Notes under the pieces: model-generated
What the model was told of the DNA's origin: nothing
Databases searched by the model: none
The model's input: the letters and a program-made list of their open reading frames with translations, nothing else
Source: Streptococcus ilei
GTDB taxonomy: Bacteria; Bacillota; Bacilli; Lactobacillales; Streptococcaceae
Direction of reading: 5' to 3'
Assembly: GCF_000479335.1 (NCBI RefSeq)
Contig: NC_022584.1
Coordinates: 124,001 to 188,000 of the forward strand
DNA: 64,000 nt
Shown: positions 1-7,982 of the stretch, one piece after another
How positions within the stretch are numbered: position 1 is the stretch's first letter
How the letters are laid out: each line of letters begins with the position of its first letter
Program-made: the position numbers and the translations under genes

Positions 1-1108
1 TGAACCACTAGATCTCTTACAAGAATTGGAAGAAGTATTGGGCATCGCTAGTTACCCAATGAACTGGCCAATCGGGATGGGGAAAGCCTTTGAGGGACTC
101 TATGACCTCTATAACCAACGCTTGGAACTCTACAAAGGGGATGAACGTTTTGCCAGCCTAGAGGATGGCGATAAACTTTTTGCTAGCAATCCATTCTATG
201 AACAAGTAAAAGATGATATTGAGCTTTTGAATGAAGCAGGAAATGAATTTTCAGAAGAAGCTATCCTTGCAGGTGAATTAACTCCAGTCTTCTTCGGTTC
301 GGCTCTTACCAACTTTGGTGTGCAGACTTTCTTGGAAACCTTCCTCAAGTTTGCTCCAGAGCCACACGGCCACAAGAAGACAGGTGGAGAAATTGTCGAT
401 CCTTATGACAAGGATTTCTCAGGATTTGTCTTTAAAATCCAAGCCAATATGGACCCTCGTCACCGCGACCGGATTGCTTTTGTTCGGATCGTGTCTGGTG
501 AATTTGAGAGGGGGATGAGTGTCAATCTGCCTCGTACTGGTAAGAGTGCTAAGTTATCTAATGTCACCCAGTTTATGGCAGAAAGCCGTGAGAATGTCAC
601 CAATGCCGTAGCAGGAGACATCATTGGGGTCTACGATACAGGTACGTATCAGGTCGGGGATACGCTGACTGTTGGGAAGAATAAGTTTGAATTTGAACCA
701 CTGCCAACCTTTACTCCTGAAATCTTCATGAAGGTATCTGCCAAGAATGTCATGAAGCAAAAGTCCTTCCATAAGGGAATCGAGCAATTGGTACAAGAAG
801 GAGCCATCCAGCTCTATACCAACTACCAAACGGGTGAATACATGTTGGGTGCTGTTGGTCAATTGCAGTTTGAAGTCTTTAAGCACCGGATGGAAAATGA
901 ATACAATGCCGAAGTGGTGATGAGCCCAATGGGTAAAAAGACGGTTCGCTGGATCAAACCAGAAGATCTAGATGAACGCATGTCTTCAAGCCGAAACATC
1001 CTGGCCAAAGACCGCTTTGACCAACCTGTTTTCCTCTTTGAAAACGACTTTGCTCTCCGTTGGTTTGCGGACAAGTATCCAGATGTTGAACTAGAGGAAA
1101 AGATGTAA
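1..1108 (+). CDS. prfC: Peptide chain release factor 3, C-terminal part
   Basis: This is the end of a gene that begins before the window; the frame is open from base 2 and gives 368 residues. RF3 is the cytosolic GTPase that removes RF1/RF2 from the ribosome after termination. The visible part starts late in the GTPase domain (the stretch ending in [18 protein letters not shown], a typical end of a translational G domain). It continues through the beta-barrel domain II and the RF3-specific C-terminal domain ([20 protein letters not shown] segment). RF3 is usually about 514 residues, so roughly the first 145 are missing because of the window edge. The TTG at 26 is internal and is not a start. 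No classical U-tract terminator is obvious directly after the stop. Confidence 0.95.
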   Translation, partial: EPLDLLQELEEVLGIASYPMNWPIGMGKAFEGLYDLYNQRLELYKGDERFASLEDGDKLFASNPFYEQVKDDIELLNEAGNEFSEEAILAGELTPVFFGSALTNFGVQTFLETFLKFAPEPHGHKKTGGEIVDPYDKDFSGFVFKIQANMDPRHRDRIAFVRIVSGEFERGMSVNLPRTGKSAKLSNVTQFMAESRENVTNAVAGDIIGVYDTGTYQVGDTLTVGKNKFEFEPLPTFTPEIFMKVSAKNVMKQKSFHKGIEQLVQEGAIQLYTNYQTGEYMLGAVGQLQFEVFKHRMENEYNAEVVMSPMGKKTVRWIKPEDLDERMSSSRNILAKDRFDQPVFLFENDFALRWFADKYPDVELEEKM

Positions 1109-1119
1109 ATTGTTACAAA

Positions 1120-1265
1120 TGACTAGCAACATAAAGTTGCTGTCATTTGACGGTAACCGCTATGGCGGTTTACCTAAACACTTCACTAGGAAAAGTCCAC
1201 GAATGATATCGATTCGTAAAACTTTACGTCGTAACAGTCCGATGGGAAGATTATCCTAACTGCCT
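1120..1265 (+). ncRNA. Structured intergenic region downstream of prfC, candidate small RNA
   Basis: No ORF of note is present. The stretch is rich in self-complementary segments: a hairpin at 1152-1174 (GGTAACCGC / GCGGTTTACC), a CCTA/TAGG pair at 1173-1190, CGAAT/ATTCG at 1200-1216, an overlapping alternative CGTAA/TTACG at 1215-1228, and a longer-range TAGGA/TCCTA pairing that encloses the last two. GC content and hairpin density are above the neighbouring AT-rich spacer. It could be a stand-alone ncRNA or a complex 3' UTR of prfC. I cannot name the family; a covariance-model scan would decide. Confidence 0.4.
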
Positions 1266-1302
1266 CACTAACTACTTTTGGCGAATAAAATATATAAATT
1301 GA

Positions 1303-1660
1303 AAAACCAGCTCACTTGAGCTGGTTTTAGGATGAAGCCAAACTTCCATTTTACATAAAAAATCAAGTGATTTTTCAATAAATAAAAATAATTCCATATT
1401 TTTATAGTCATTAAAGCCAGTACTGAAACTTTCCGCTGTGAGAAAAATGCTTGAAACAATGTTGTTTCAAGCACTCGGGAGTTTTGAAAGTAAAACAGTT
1501 TGGGAAACTGTTTTAGCCTGAGCCCAGAAATTAAAGAGCGAAGGGGTTCAAAACTAAGTCATGGAACTTCGTAGAAGTTCGCTGACGTCCGTACTCACTT
1601 AAGGAAAGTTTCTAAGAATATTTTTTCTTTAATAAAAAACCAGCTCAAATGAGCTGGCTT
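1303..1660 (-). mobile_element. Terminator-flanked structured repeat, copy 1 (minus orientation)
   Basis: Read on the minus strand, this begins just after thiT with its terminator hairpin (stem 1640-1657, CCAGCTC/GAGCTGG). It continues into a core at 1612-1426 bounded by AAACTTTCC / GGAAAGTTT and ends with a second hairpin of the same stem (1303-1328, 11 bp, loop different). The core shares the blocks GTGAGTACGGACGTCAGCG and GAACTTC/GAAGTTC with copies 2 and 3. It is longer than they are (187 versus 136 bp) because the second internal hairpin loop carries about 50 extra bases, including its own AAAACAGTTT/AAACTGTTTT hairpin. No coding capacity is seen. Confidence 0.8.
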
Positions 1661-1662
1661 TT
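1636..1662 (-). terminator. thiT terminator (left arm of repeat copy 1)
   Basis: A hairpin with stem CCAGCTC/GAGCTGG and loop of four is followed on the minus strand by a T-rich run (TTTTTTATT). It starts at the thiT stop codon. The same stem recurs at 1303-1328 on the other side of the repeat core. Confidence 0.8.
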
Positions 1663-2237
1663 TATTGTTCTGTAATGAGGAGTCTTCCCAAAAATTCTTG
1701 TAAGATAAAGAAGACAATTAGGCTGGCAATGGTCTCGCCTAAGAAGGACGAGCTATTCACAATCAGTGAGTACAGGTAGGCACTTTGGCCAGCTGGAGCA
1801 TAGCTTCCCCAGAAGATGACACCTGCAATATAGTGAATTGTGTAACGTGCGAACCCTCCTAAGATGACTCCGACTGTGATATAAGTAAGCGTCTGTAGTC
1901 GTTTCTTTTCTCGGATAGCCTTGTCAAGAGCAGGTTTGACAGTTCCACTCAGTCCAATAAGACTAAAGGCTACAAAGTACTCTAAGAAACCTTGGATTGG
2001 AGTCAACCAACCACCAGCTGCTTCCCCTGTCACGACTTGCAACAATCCCCAGATGAAGCCTCCCATGGCACCAGCCTTCACGCCCCAGCGGAAACTGAGG
2101 AGAAAGATGGGAACCATCTTAAAAGATAGAGAAATCCAAGGACCTAAGGACATCGGTTGAGTAACCAAATCCAAAATATAAGCAATGGTCGCTAAAAGAG
2201 CAACCTCAATCATTGGTCGAACCGTAGTTTTCGACAT
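1662..2237 (-). CDS. thiT: Thiamine transporter S-component ThiT (ECF family)
   Basis: A 191-residue integral membrane protein with about six hydrophobic segments and the family's N-terminal pattern (EVALLATIAYILDLV, then SLGPWISLSFKMVPIFLLSFRWG). ThiT binds thiamine with high affinity and works with the shared energy-coupling module EcfAA'T encoded elsewhere. I place the start at 2237 (MSKTTVRP) rather than at an upstream in-frame ATG, because AGGAGG lies directly in front of it. A TPP riboswitch precedes the gene, which supports thiamine as substrate. A terminator follows the stop, and then repeat copy 1. Confidence 0.93.
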   Translation of the reverse strand: MSKTTVRPMIEVALLATIAYILDLVTQPMSLGPWISLSFKMVPIFLLSFRWGVKAGAMGGFIWGLLQVVTGEAAGGWLTPIQGFLEYFVAFSLIGLSGTVKPALDKAIREKKRLQTLTYITVGVILGGFARYTIHYIAGVIFWGSYAPAGQSAYLYSLIVNSSSFLGETIASLIVFFILQEFLGRLLITEQ

Positions 2238-2330
2238 AAAAAAACCTCCTATACCAATCGTTTTGATTGGCTCATTTGTTGCCACATCAAAACGTTGTCA
2301 TAGAAGTTCTCTATTTCATTCTGTTTTGAG

Positions 2331-2438
2331 ACACATCCCTACGCAGGTCCTAACCTGATCAGGTGGTAAGAGTTTAGGCCGGTAACGAACACTTTTGGTA
2401 TTCCATCTAGCCAATCTCAGCAGCTGCTCCTCTTGTGA
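2331..2438 (-). promoter_or_regulatory. TPP riboswitch (THI element) controlling thiT
   Basis: On the minus strand the 5' part carries GAGGAGCAGCTGCTGAGATT, containing the conserved CTGAGA. The 3' part carries ACCTGATCAGGTTAGGACC and then GCGTAGGGATGTG, the conserved P4/P5 and P1 side. The segment between them is long, so the P3 arm is of the extended type. The ends CACA...TGTG close P1. In this riboswitch class TPP binding lowers expression of the downstream gene; a hairpin CCAATC/GATTGG just before the thiT ribosome-binding site could be part of the expression platform. Confidence 0.85.
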
Positions 2439-2445
2439 CTCTTTC

Positions 2446-2474
2446 ATTATACTATCTAAAAAACGTTCCCGCAA
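2446..2474 (-). promoter_or_regulatory. thiT promoter
   Basis: On the minus strand, TTGCGG (2469-2474) and TATAAT (2446-2451) are separated by 17 bp, just upstream of the riboswitch. Confidence 0.7.
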
Positions 2475-2544
2475 CTTTTTAACTCGCAAAAAATATGGTA
2501 TAGTTATTAAGATAGAAAATGCACAAGTTGTGGAGGAAATAATC

Positions 2545-2925
2545 ATGGGTATTTTTGCAGGTTTGATGGGCAATGCTTCTCAAAAAGACGTCGATAAGGT
2601 TGAAAAAGATTTAGGGGATATCCTAGTTCCAGGTGAGCAGGTAACTCTGGCTTTTAGTTTGATTCGTGACTTGATTGTCTTTACTGAGTACCGTCTGATT
2701 TTGGTGGACAAGCAAGGAATGACAGGGAAGAAGACATCATATAAATCCCTTCCTTATCGTTCTATTTCGCGTTTTTCAGTAGAAACATCTTGTCATTTTG
2801 ATTTGGATGCTGAATTAAAAATTTGGGTTTCATCAGCTGTAGAACCATCAGAAACACTTCAATTTAAGAGCGACAATAGTGTCATCGAAATCCAGCAGGC
2901 CTTGGCAGCAGCTGTTTTGCGTTGA
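2545..2925 (+). CDS. PH-domain protein of the YvbH/DUF1696 type
   Basis: A 126-residue soluble protein starting at ATG 2545, preceded by TGGAGGAAAT; the longer in-frame extension upstream runs through the thiT promoter and is not used. The sequence MGIFAGLMGNASQ...EQVTLAFSLIRDLIVFTEYRLILVDKQG...SLPYRSISRFSVET is the bacterial pleckstrin-homology fold (bPH). It has alternating beta strands and a final helix (VIEIQQALAAAVL). The function of this family is unknown. It is divergent from thiT and apparently monocistronic. Confidence 0.85.
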   Translation: MGIFAGLMGNASQKDVDKVEKDLGDILVPGEQVTLAFSLIRDLIVFTEYRLILVDKQGMTGKKTSYKSLPYRSISRFSVETSCHFDLDAELKIWVSSAVEPSETLQFKSDNSVIEIQQALAAAVLR

Positions 2926-3010
2926 TAAAAAATAAATTTAAATAGTCTTCATCTAGCGATTTAGGACAATCGGATAGGAGCACTGGCAGATAAGGTAAAG
3001 AGGGAGCAAA

Positions 3011-3919
3011 ATGTTCGTTGAAAAAAAGTTAGGAGATGGCCGGAGTTGGATTAATATTGATTCTGACTTGATTGCGGAAACCTCCCAGTTGTACCAAAAG
3101 TATGGTATTGATCAAGAAACCATTGAATATGCATTGGATAAAAACGAACGTGCCCACATGGATTACAACCGTGAGAATGGGACCGTAACATTTATCTATA
3201 ATGTCTTGGACATGGAAAAGGAAAAGGAATATTATGAAACCATTCCGATGACCTTCATTGTCCAGGGACCACGTCTTGTGACTATTAGTAACCGAGACAA
3301 CGCCTATATTATTGCACAAATGGAACGCTATGTCGATAATCACGAGAGTTTATCGACCTTTAAGCTTTTATTTGCAGGGCTTGAGATGATTAGTAATGCT
3401 TATTATCCGATTATTGAGCGTCTAGATAAGCACAAGGATGAAATCACTCGTCTCTTACGAAAAACGACAACTAGTAAAAATCTTTATGCTCTTTCTGACG
3501 TGGAAACAGGTATGGTCTATCTGGCATCCGCTGCCAAGCAAAATCGTATGCTCTTGGAACATATCAAGGCTCACCTAATCTATCGCCAATTTGATGATGT
3601 TGAAAAAGAACAGTTTGATGATGCCATGATCGAGGCCAGACAGTTGGTATATATGACGGAGTTGAACTGTCAAGTCTTGCAACAGTTGTCTAGCTCCTAC
3701 AATAACATCCTAAATAACAATCTGAATGACAATTTGACCACCTTGACCATCTTGGAAGCACTCTTAGCGGTCTTAGCAGTTGTCACTGGTTTCTTTGGAA
3801 TGAACGTTCCATTACCATTTACAGACGATCCCAATGCCTGGATTTATATTTCGATTGCTAGCTTGGTCTTGTGGATGATTTTATCACGAATTTTGCGCTG
3901 GATTGCCCATAAACGATAA
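3011..3919 (+). CDS. corA: CorA-family magnesium/divalent cation channel
   Basis: A 302-residue CorA-like protein. It has a long cytoplasmic alpha/beta N-terminal domain and two C-terminal membrane helices (about residues 243-262 and 273-295). The signature GMN (in FFGMNVPLPF, near residue 263) lies at the end of the first helix and forms the selectivity loop. CorA pentamers carry Mg2+ (sometimes Co2+ or Ni2+) passively into the cell. The start ATG at 3011 follows AGAGGGAGCAAA, a good ribosome-binding site. The gene is monocistronic and ends in a clear terminator. Confidence 0.93.
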   Translation: MFVEKKLGDGRSWINIDSDLIAETSQLYQKYGIDQETIEYALDKNERAHMDYNRENGTVTFIYNVLDMEKEKEYYETIPMTFIVQGPRLVTISNRDNAYIIAQMERYVDNHESLSTFKLLFAGLEMISNAYYPIIERLDKHKDEITRLLRKTTTSKNLYALSDVETGMVYLASAAKQNRMLLEHIKAHLIYRQFDDVEKEQFDDAMIEARQLVYMTELNCQVLQQLSSSYNNILNNNLNDNLTTLTILEALLAVLAVVTGFFGMNVPLPFTDDPNAWIYISIASLVLWMILSRILRWIAHKR

Positions 3920-3920
3920 A

Positions 3921-3960
3921 AAAAGAGAGGTAGGGAAGAAATTCCTTACCTCTTTCGTAT
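3921..3960 (+). terminator. corA terminator
   Basis: An inverted repeat (AGAGGTAGGGAA / TTCCTTACCTCTTT with one bulge) directly after the stop codon. A second, weaker hairpin CTGCCTC/GAGGCAG followed by T4 is at 3995-4025. Confidence 0.8.
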
Positions 3961-4029
3961 CTTGGCTATTTCAGAAAATCCTTCATTTTTAACTCTGCCT
4001 CCCCTAAGAAGAAGAGGCAGTTTTGATAC

Positions 4030-4460
4030 AAGTGATCGACTGTACATAATCTTCTTGGAAATAGTAGGAGTAGATTTAAAAGTACTGAGTGGATTATAAA
4101 CAATTTATAATTGGATTGAATCGTTGAATCAGTTAAATGAATGAAGCATTTTAATTATACTGAAATATCCTAAATACTAAATTTATTATACATACTTTTA
4201 TTTTAAAAATCAAGAAAACAAACCCAAAATAAAAGGGGTTTTTGTGAGAAAAAACCTTTAGAAAGCCTAATGTAAGGCTGTTTTTCTGAGATGGTTCAAA
4301 GTAAAGAAGAGACTTCACAGTCTTTTATATTATTGCAAATTTAAAAAGAAATAAAAAAGGGGTTATATTAATGAAACAAAGGTGAAAAAACTTTTTTTGA
4401 AAGGGGTTACACAATAAAAAGCTTTTAACTTGTTTCGTTTTACTATCTTTTAAACCAGGT
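4030..4460. other. AT-rich intergenic spacer before cshA
   Basis: No gene is supported here. I see a small hairpin AGCCT/AGGCT followed by GTTTTT (4264-4285) and three direct occurrences of an A-run followed by GGGGTT (4231-4240, 4355-4364, 4400-4408). A four-codon ATG ORF at 4371 is too short to claim. Confidence 0.5.
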
Positions 4461-4472
4461 CTGTGGTATACT
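4461..4472 (+). promoter_or_regulatory. cshA promoter -10 region and long 5' UTR
   Basis: TATACT at 4467-4472 has upstream TG sequence, but no good -35 hexamer is seen at the usual distance. The resulting leader to the GTG start is about 145 nt. It contains a GATGG/CCATC hairpin shortly before the ribosome-binding site. Confidence 0.5.
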
Positions 4473-4621
4473 AGATAGGTTGCAAAGAAAGCAGTACTTT
4501 TCTTTCGTGGAAAAGAAGCAACACGATCTTTCATAAAAGTTATGAAAGTACGTCATGACAAGAAAAGTATAAACTAAGCGCTATAGGATGGCTTCGCACC
4601 ATCTTTAGAAAGAAGAATAAC

Positions 4622-6196
4622 GTGAAATTTAATGAATTTAATCTTTCTGCTGATTTGTTAGCAGAAATTGAAAAAGCAGGATTTGTAGAAGCAAGTCCTA
4701 TCCAAGAGCAAACCATTCCTTTGGCTCTTGAAGGTAAAGATGTAATCGGTCAAGCACAGACTGGTACAGGGAAAACAGCAGCCTTTGGCTTGCCAACCCT
4801 TGAAAAAATTCGTACAGAAGAAGCAACTATCCAAGCTTTGGTCATCGCCCCAACTCGTGAACTGGCTGTTCAAAGCCAGGAAGAACTCTTCCGCTTTGGT
4901 CGTAGTAAGGGTGTGAAAGTCCGTTCAGTATACGGTGGTTCAAGTATTGAAAAACAAATTAAGGCACTTAAATCAGGGGCTCATATCGTTGTAGGAACAC
5001 CAGGACGTCTCCTAGACTTGATTAAACGCAAGGCCTTGAAATTACAAGATATTGAAACTCTCATCCTTGATGAAGCAGACGAAATGCTTAATATGGGATT
5101 CCTGGAAGATATCGAAGCAATCATCTCACGTGTCCCAGAAAATCGTCAGACTCTCCTCTTTTCAGCAACCATGCCTGATGCCATCAAACGGATCGGTGTT
5201 CAATTCATGAAAGAACCTGAGCATGTCAAGATTGCTGCCAAAGAATTAACAACAGAACTGGTAGACCAGTACTATATCCGTGTTAAAGAACAAGAAAAAT
5301 TTGACACCATGACACGTCTGATGGATGTTGATCAACCTGAATTGTCAATCGTTTTTGGTCGTACGAAACGCCGTGTAGACGAGTTAACTCGTGGATTGAA
5401 GATCCGTGGTTTCCGTGCAGAAGGGATTCATGGAGATTTGGACCAAAATAAACGCCTTCGTGTCCTTCGTGATTTTAAAAATGGAAACCTCGATGTCCTT
5501 GTTGCAACAGACGTTGCTGCTCGTGGTTTGGATATCTCAGGCGTGACCCATGTCTACAACTATGATATTCCTCAAGACCCTGAGAGTTATGTTCACCGGA
5601 TTGGTCGTACAGGGCGTGCAGGTAAGTCAGGTCAGTCAATTACCTTCGTTTCACCTAATGAAATGGGTTATCTCCAAATCATTGAGAACTTGACTAAAAA
5701 ACGCATGAAAGGTCTCAAGCCAGCAAGTGCAGAAGAAGCCTTCCAAGCTAAGAAGCAAGTAGCTCTTAAGAAAATCGAACGTGATTTTGCTAATGAGGAG
5801 ATTCGTAGCAACTTTGAGAAGTTTGGCAAGGATGCTCGTCAATTGGCTTCAGAATTCAGCCCAGAAGAATTGGCTATGTACATCCTTAGCTTGACGGTTC
5901 AGGATCCAGACAGTCTTCCAGAGGTTGAAATTGCGCGTGAAAAACCACTACCGTTTAAACCGTCTGGTGGTGGATTTGGCGGAAAAGGCAAGTCTGGTCG
6001 CGGTGGCCGTCGTGGAGACGACCGTCGAGACCATGAACGCCGTGGCAATGGACGTCGTGATGACTATCGTAAAGGTGGACGCTCAAAGGATCGATTTGAT
6101 AAAGAGAAGCGTTACCGCAAGGATCATAAAAAACCTCGCAATACTTCAAGTGAGAAGAAAACAGGCTTTGTGATTCGGAACAAAGGGGATAAATAA
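4622..6196 (+). CDS. cshA: DEAD-box RNA helicase CshA
   Basis: A 524-residue ATP-dependent RNA helicase. Visible motifs in order are the Q motif (GFVEASPIQEQ, residues 20-30), Walker A (AQTGTGKT, about 46), DEAD (LDEADEML, about 150), SAT (LFSATMP, about 182) and motif VI (HRIGRTGRAG, about 330). A basic, Gly/Arg/Asp-rich tail from about 440 binds RNA. CshA works in RNA decay with the degradosome and in cold growth and ribosome assembly. The start is GTG at 4622 behind a modest AGAAAGAAG. It is monocistronic, with a long leader and a strong terminator. Confidence 0.95.
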   Translation: MKFNEFNLSADLLAEIEKAGFVEASPIQEQTIPLALEGKDVIGQAQTGTGKTAAFGLPTLEKIRTEEATIQALVIAPTRELAVQSQEELFRFGRSKGVKVRSVYGGSSIEKQIKALKSGAHIVVGTPGRLLDLIKRKALKLQDIETLILDEADEMLNMGFLEDIEAIISRVPENRQTLLFSATMPDAIKRIGVQFMKEPEHVKIAAKELTTELVDQYYIRVKEQEKFDTMTRLMDVDQPELSIVFGRTKRRVDELTRGLKIRGFRAEGIHGDLDQNKRLRVLRDFKNGNLDVLVATDVAARGLDISGVTHVYNYDIPQDPESYVHRIGRTGRAGKSGQSITFVSPNEMGYLQIIENLTKKRMKGLKPASAEEAFQAKKQVALKKIERDFANEEIRSNFEKFGKDARQLASEFSPEELAMYILSLTVQDPDSLPEVEIAREKPLPFKPSGGGFGGKGKSGRGGRRGDDRRDHERRGNGRRDDYRKGGRSKDRFDKEKRYRKDHKKPRNTSSEKKTGFVIRNKGDK

Positions 6197-6236
6197 AATA
6201 TACAAGGGTAAACACATGTTTACCCTTGTATATTTA
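6197..6236 (+). terminator. cshA terminator
   Basis: A near-perfect 17-18 bp inverted repeat (arms 6197-6214 and 6217-6234) starts at the stop codon. It is bidirectional in shape. Confidence 0.85.
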
Positions 6237-6279
6237 TAAGGAGACCGAAATTCGTAAACAAAACGTTTGCTATCATCTT

Positions 6280-6294
6280 GTGACAGCGCTATCA
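6280..6294 (+). promoter_or_regulatory. cre-like site upstream of lacR
   Basis: GTGACAGCGCTATCA matches the CcpA consensus WTGNAANCGNWNNCW at 13 of 15 positions. It lies about 190 bp before the lacR promoter, so its role is uncertain. Confidence 0.35.
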
Positions 6295-6370
6295 ATTCTG
6301 TTAACATATTAAGAATACAACTTTTATTTAGCCCTGTCAACAGGTTTGCTAAAAAAAATCTACTTTTTTT

Positions 6371-6390
6371 AAAAAAAAGAACAAAAAAAT
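6371..6390 (+). promoter_or_regulatory. Candidate LacR operator A
   Basis: The 15-base string AAAAAGAACAAAAAA in this segment recurs at 7366-7380 in front of the PTS operon. A motif shared by the two promoter regions of a repressor and its target operon is a reasonable operator candidate, although poly-A composition weakens the case. Confidence 0.35.
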
Positions 6391-6463
6391 GATCATTACA
6401 CAAAAACGATCAACAAAATAAGTGGTTAATATAGAAAAATTAGAGTGAAATGTTTGTTTCTTA

Positions 6464-6491
6464 TTGAAATTGTTCACTTTTATAGTATAAT
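6464..6491 (+). promoter_or_regulatory. lacR promoter
   Basis: TTGAAA (6464-6469), 16 bp spacer, TATAAT (6486-6491). A TGTTTGTTTC stretch just upstream could bind the repressor itself. Confidence 0.7.
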
Positions 6492-6521
6492 AAAAGCATA
6501 ATCAGGAAAGTAGGACGTCAT

Positions 6522-7268
6522 ATGAAAGAGAGTAGACATGTAGCAATCTTACAAGAGTTGGATAAAAATGAAGTGGTCTCTGTTAAGGATCTAAGCGATC
6601 TCTTAGGTGTCACCGATATGACAATTCGCCGGGATTTGATAGACTTAGAGGAACAAGGTCTATTGGTCCGTGTTCATGGAGGGGCCCATCGAAAAATCAA
6701 AGATAGCCTGATAGAAGTTTCCCATACAGAGAAGAACATGTTGAATGTAGAAGAGAAAAGGGAGATTGCTCAAAAATGTGCAGCTTTAATTGATGAAGGC
6801 GATACAATTTTTATTGGAGCAGGGACAACTACAGATTTTATCGGCGATTATCTTGATGGGAAACATGTCAGTATTGTCACCAATTCCTTGCCTATTTTTG
6901 AAAAATTAAAAGACCAACCTAATTGTGACATCATTTTAGTTGGCGGACGCTATAGGGTCAAGACGCAGACCTTTGTAGGACAGTTTGCAAATAAGCTCTT
7001 AAAGGAAATAAAAGTTTCGAAAGCCTTTATCGGGGTAAATGGGATTGATGGTCATACAGCAATGACAGCAAACGAAGAAGAAGGAAATGGTAATAAAATC
7101 ATTCTCAACAATGCTATTGAAAAGTATGTAGTAGCAGATAACAGTAAGTTTGATAGCTATTCTTTCTATGCCTTTTACCGTCTAGATGATTTAGATGCGG
7201 TGATTACAGATCATTCAATCTCTAAAAAGGTGCGTGAGAAATACAATTCTTATACAAAAATTTTGTAA
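6522..7268 (+). CDS. lacR: DeoR-family repressor of the galactose/tagatose locus (LacR type)
   Basis: A 248-residue DeoR/GlpR-type regulator. It has an N-terminal winged helix (residues 1-57, with the family pattern VSVKDLSDLLGVTDMTIRRDLIDLEEQGLLVRVHGGA) and a C-terminal sugar-phosphate sensing domain from about 75. It lies directly before the PTS and lac genes in the same direction, which supports a LacR role with tagatose-6-phosphate or galactose-6-phosphate as likely inducer. The start ATG 6522 follows AGGAAAGTAGGA. It has its own promoter and terminator, so it is transcribed separately from the operon it probably controls. Confidence 0.85.
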   Translation: MKESRHVAILQELDKNEVVSVKDLSDLLGVTDMTIRRDLIDLEEQGLLVRVHGGAHRKIKDSLIEVSHTEKNMLNVEEKREIAQKCAALIDEGDTIFIGAGTTTDFIGDYLDGKHVSIVTNSLPIFEKLKDQPNCDIILVGGRYRVKTQTFVGQFANKLLKEIKVSKAFIGVNGIDGHTAMTANEEEGNGNKIILNNAIEKYVVADNSKFDSYSFYAFYRLDDLDAVITDHSISKKVREKYNSYTKIL

Positions 7269-7292
7269 AAATTAGCAAAGTAACAGCTAAAC

Positions 7293-7325
7293 GGCCAGGA
7301 TTCAAGCAGATTCTGGTCTTTTTCA
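7293..7325 (+). terminator. lacR terminator
   Basis: CCAGGAT / ATTCTGG (one G-T pair), loop of eight, followed by TCTTTTT. Confidence 0.75.
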
Positions 7326-7360
7326 TAGGGGAGGACCTACAAATAAATCTGTAAAAAAAT

Positions 7361-7422
7361 AAACAAAAAAGAACAAAAAATTACATATTGTAATTGACAG
7401 CGCATTCATATAGTGATATACT
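7361..7422 (+). promoter_or_regulatory. PTS/lac operon promoter with cre and putative LacR operator
   Basis: TTGACA (7394-7399), 17 bp spacer, TATACT (7417-7422). A cre-like sequence TTGACAGCGCATTCA (7394-7408; 14 of 15 consensus positions) overlaps the -35 hexamer, so CcpA would compete with RNA polymerase. AAACAAAAAAGAACAAAAAA (7361-7380) just upstream shares its core with the region before lacR. Confidence 0.75.
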
Positions 7423-7466
7423 TATCGTGTAAATTAAAAAAAGGTAAAAGTGGAAGGGGTGAAAAG

Positions 7467-7943
7467 ATGGGATTAAATCAACTGTTTAATCGGGAATTAG
7501 TCTTTTGCCTAGATGTTGGGAATCAAGAAGAATTGTTTGATCAGGTTGCAACTTTATTGGAAGAACGTCAGATTGTGACAGATTCTTATAGAGCTGCATT
7601 GAAAGAAAGAGAGAAATCGTTCCCTACAGGTTTAGATATGGAATTTCTAGGAAAGGATTTGCCAAATGTGGCCATTCCTCATACGGATATTATCCATAAC
7701 CTGACAGAGAATATTGTAGTCGTTCGATTAAAAAATCCGGTAACCTTCCACAATATGATCGCACCTGATAAGGAAGTAGAAGTCTCGCTTTTATTCTTCA
7801 TCATTAACAATTCTAGTTCCAGCCAAACAAACATTTTGGCGCATTTGATGGATTTCTTTACGACAAACGGAAATCTTGAAAACATGTCGAAATTGGAAAA
7901 TGAAGAAGACTTATATCGCTATATCACAGAAGCGATTGCTTAA
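7467..7943 (+). CDS. PTS EIIA component, galactitol/galactose type
   Basis: A 158-residue EIIA of the fructose/mannitol/galactitol (type 2) fold. The phosphorylated His is in NVAIPHTDI (about residue 70). It accepts phosphate from HPr and hands it to the EIIB encoded next. The start ATG 7467 (MGLNQLF) follows GGAAGGGGTGAAA; the longer frame upstream overlaps the promoter. It is the first gene of an EIIA-EIIB-EIIC-lacX-lacABCD array. In S. gordonii a galactose PTS is known to be linked to the tagatose genes, so galactose is the more likely substrate than galactitol here; that is inference. Confidence 0.85.
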   Translation: MGLNQLFNRELVFCLDVGNQEELFDQVATLLEERQIVTDSYRAALKEREKSFPTGLDMEFLGKDLPNVAIPHTDIIHNLTENIVVVRLKNPVTFHNMIAPDKEVEVSLLFFIINNSSSSQTNILAHLMDFFTTNGNLENMSKLENEEDLYRYITEAIA

Positions 7944-7982
7944 TAGTAACAATTAAATATATTTATAATGGAGGTCATTCAA

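Noticed and set aside
1268..1474. 68-residue minus-strand ORF in repeat copy 1
   Set aside because: It lies in the AT-rich tail of the repeat, with no counterpart in copies 2 and 3.
4371..4385. Four-codon upstream ORF (ATG to TGA) after an A-run and GGGGTT
   Set aside because: Too short and no visible coupling to cshA, whose promoter lies further downstream.
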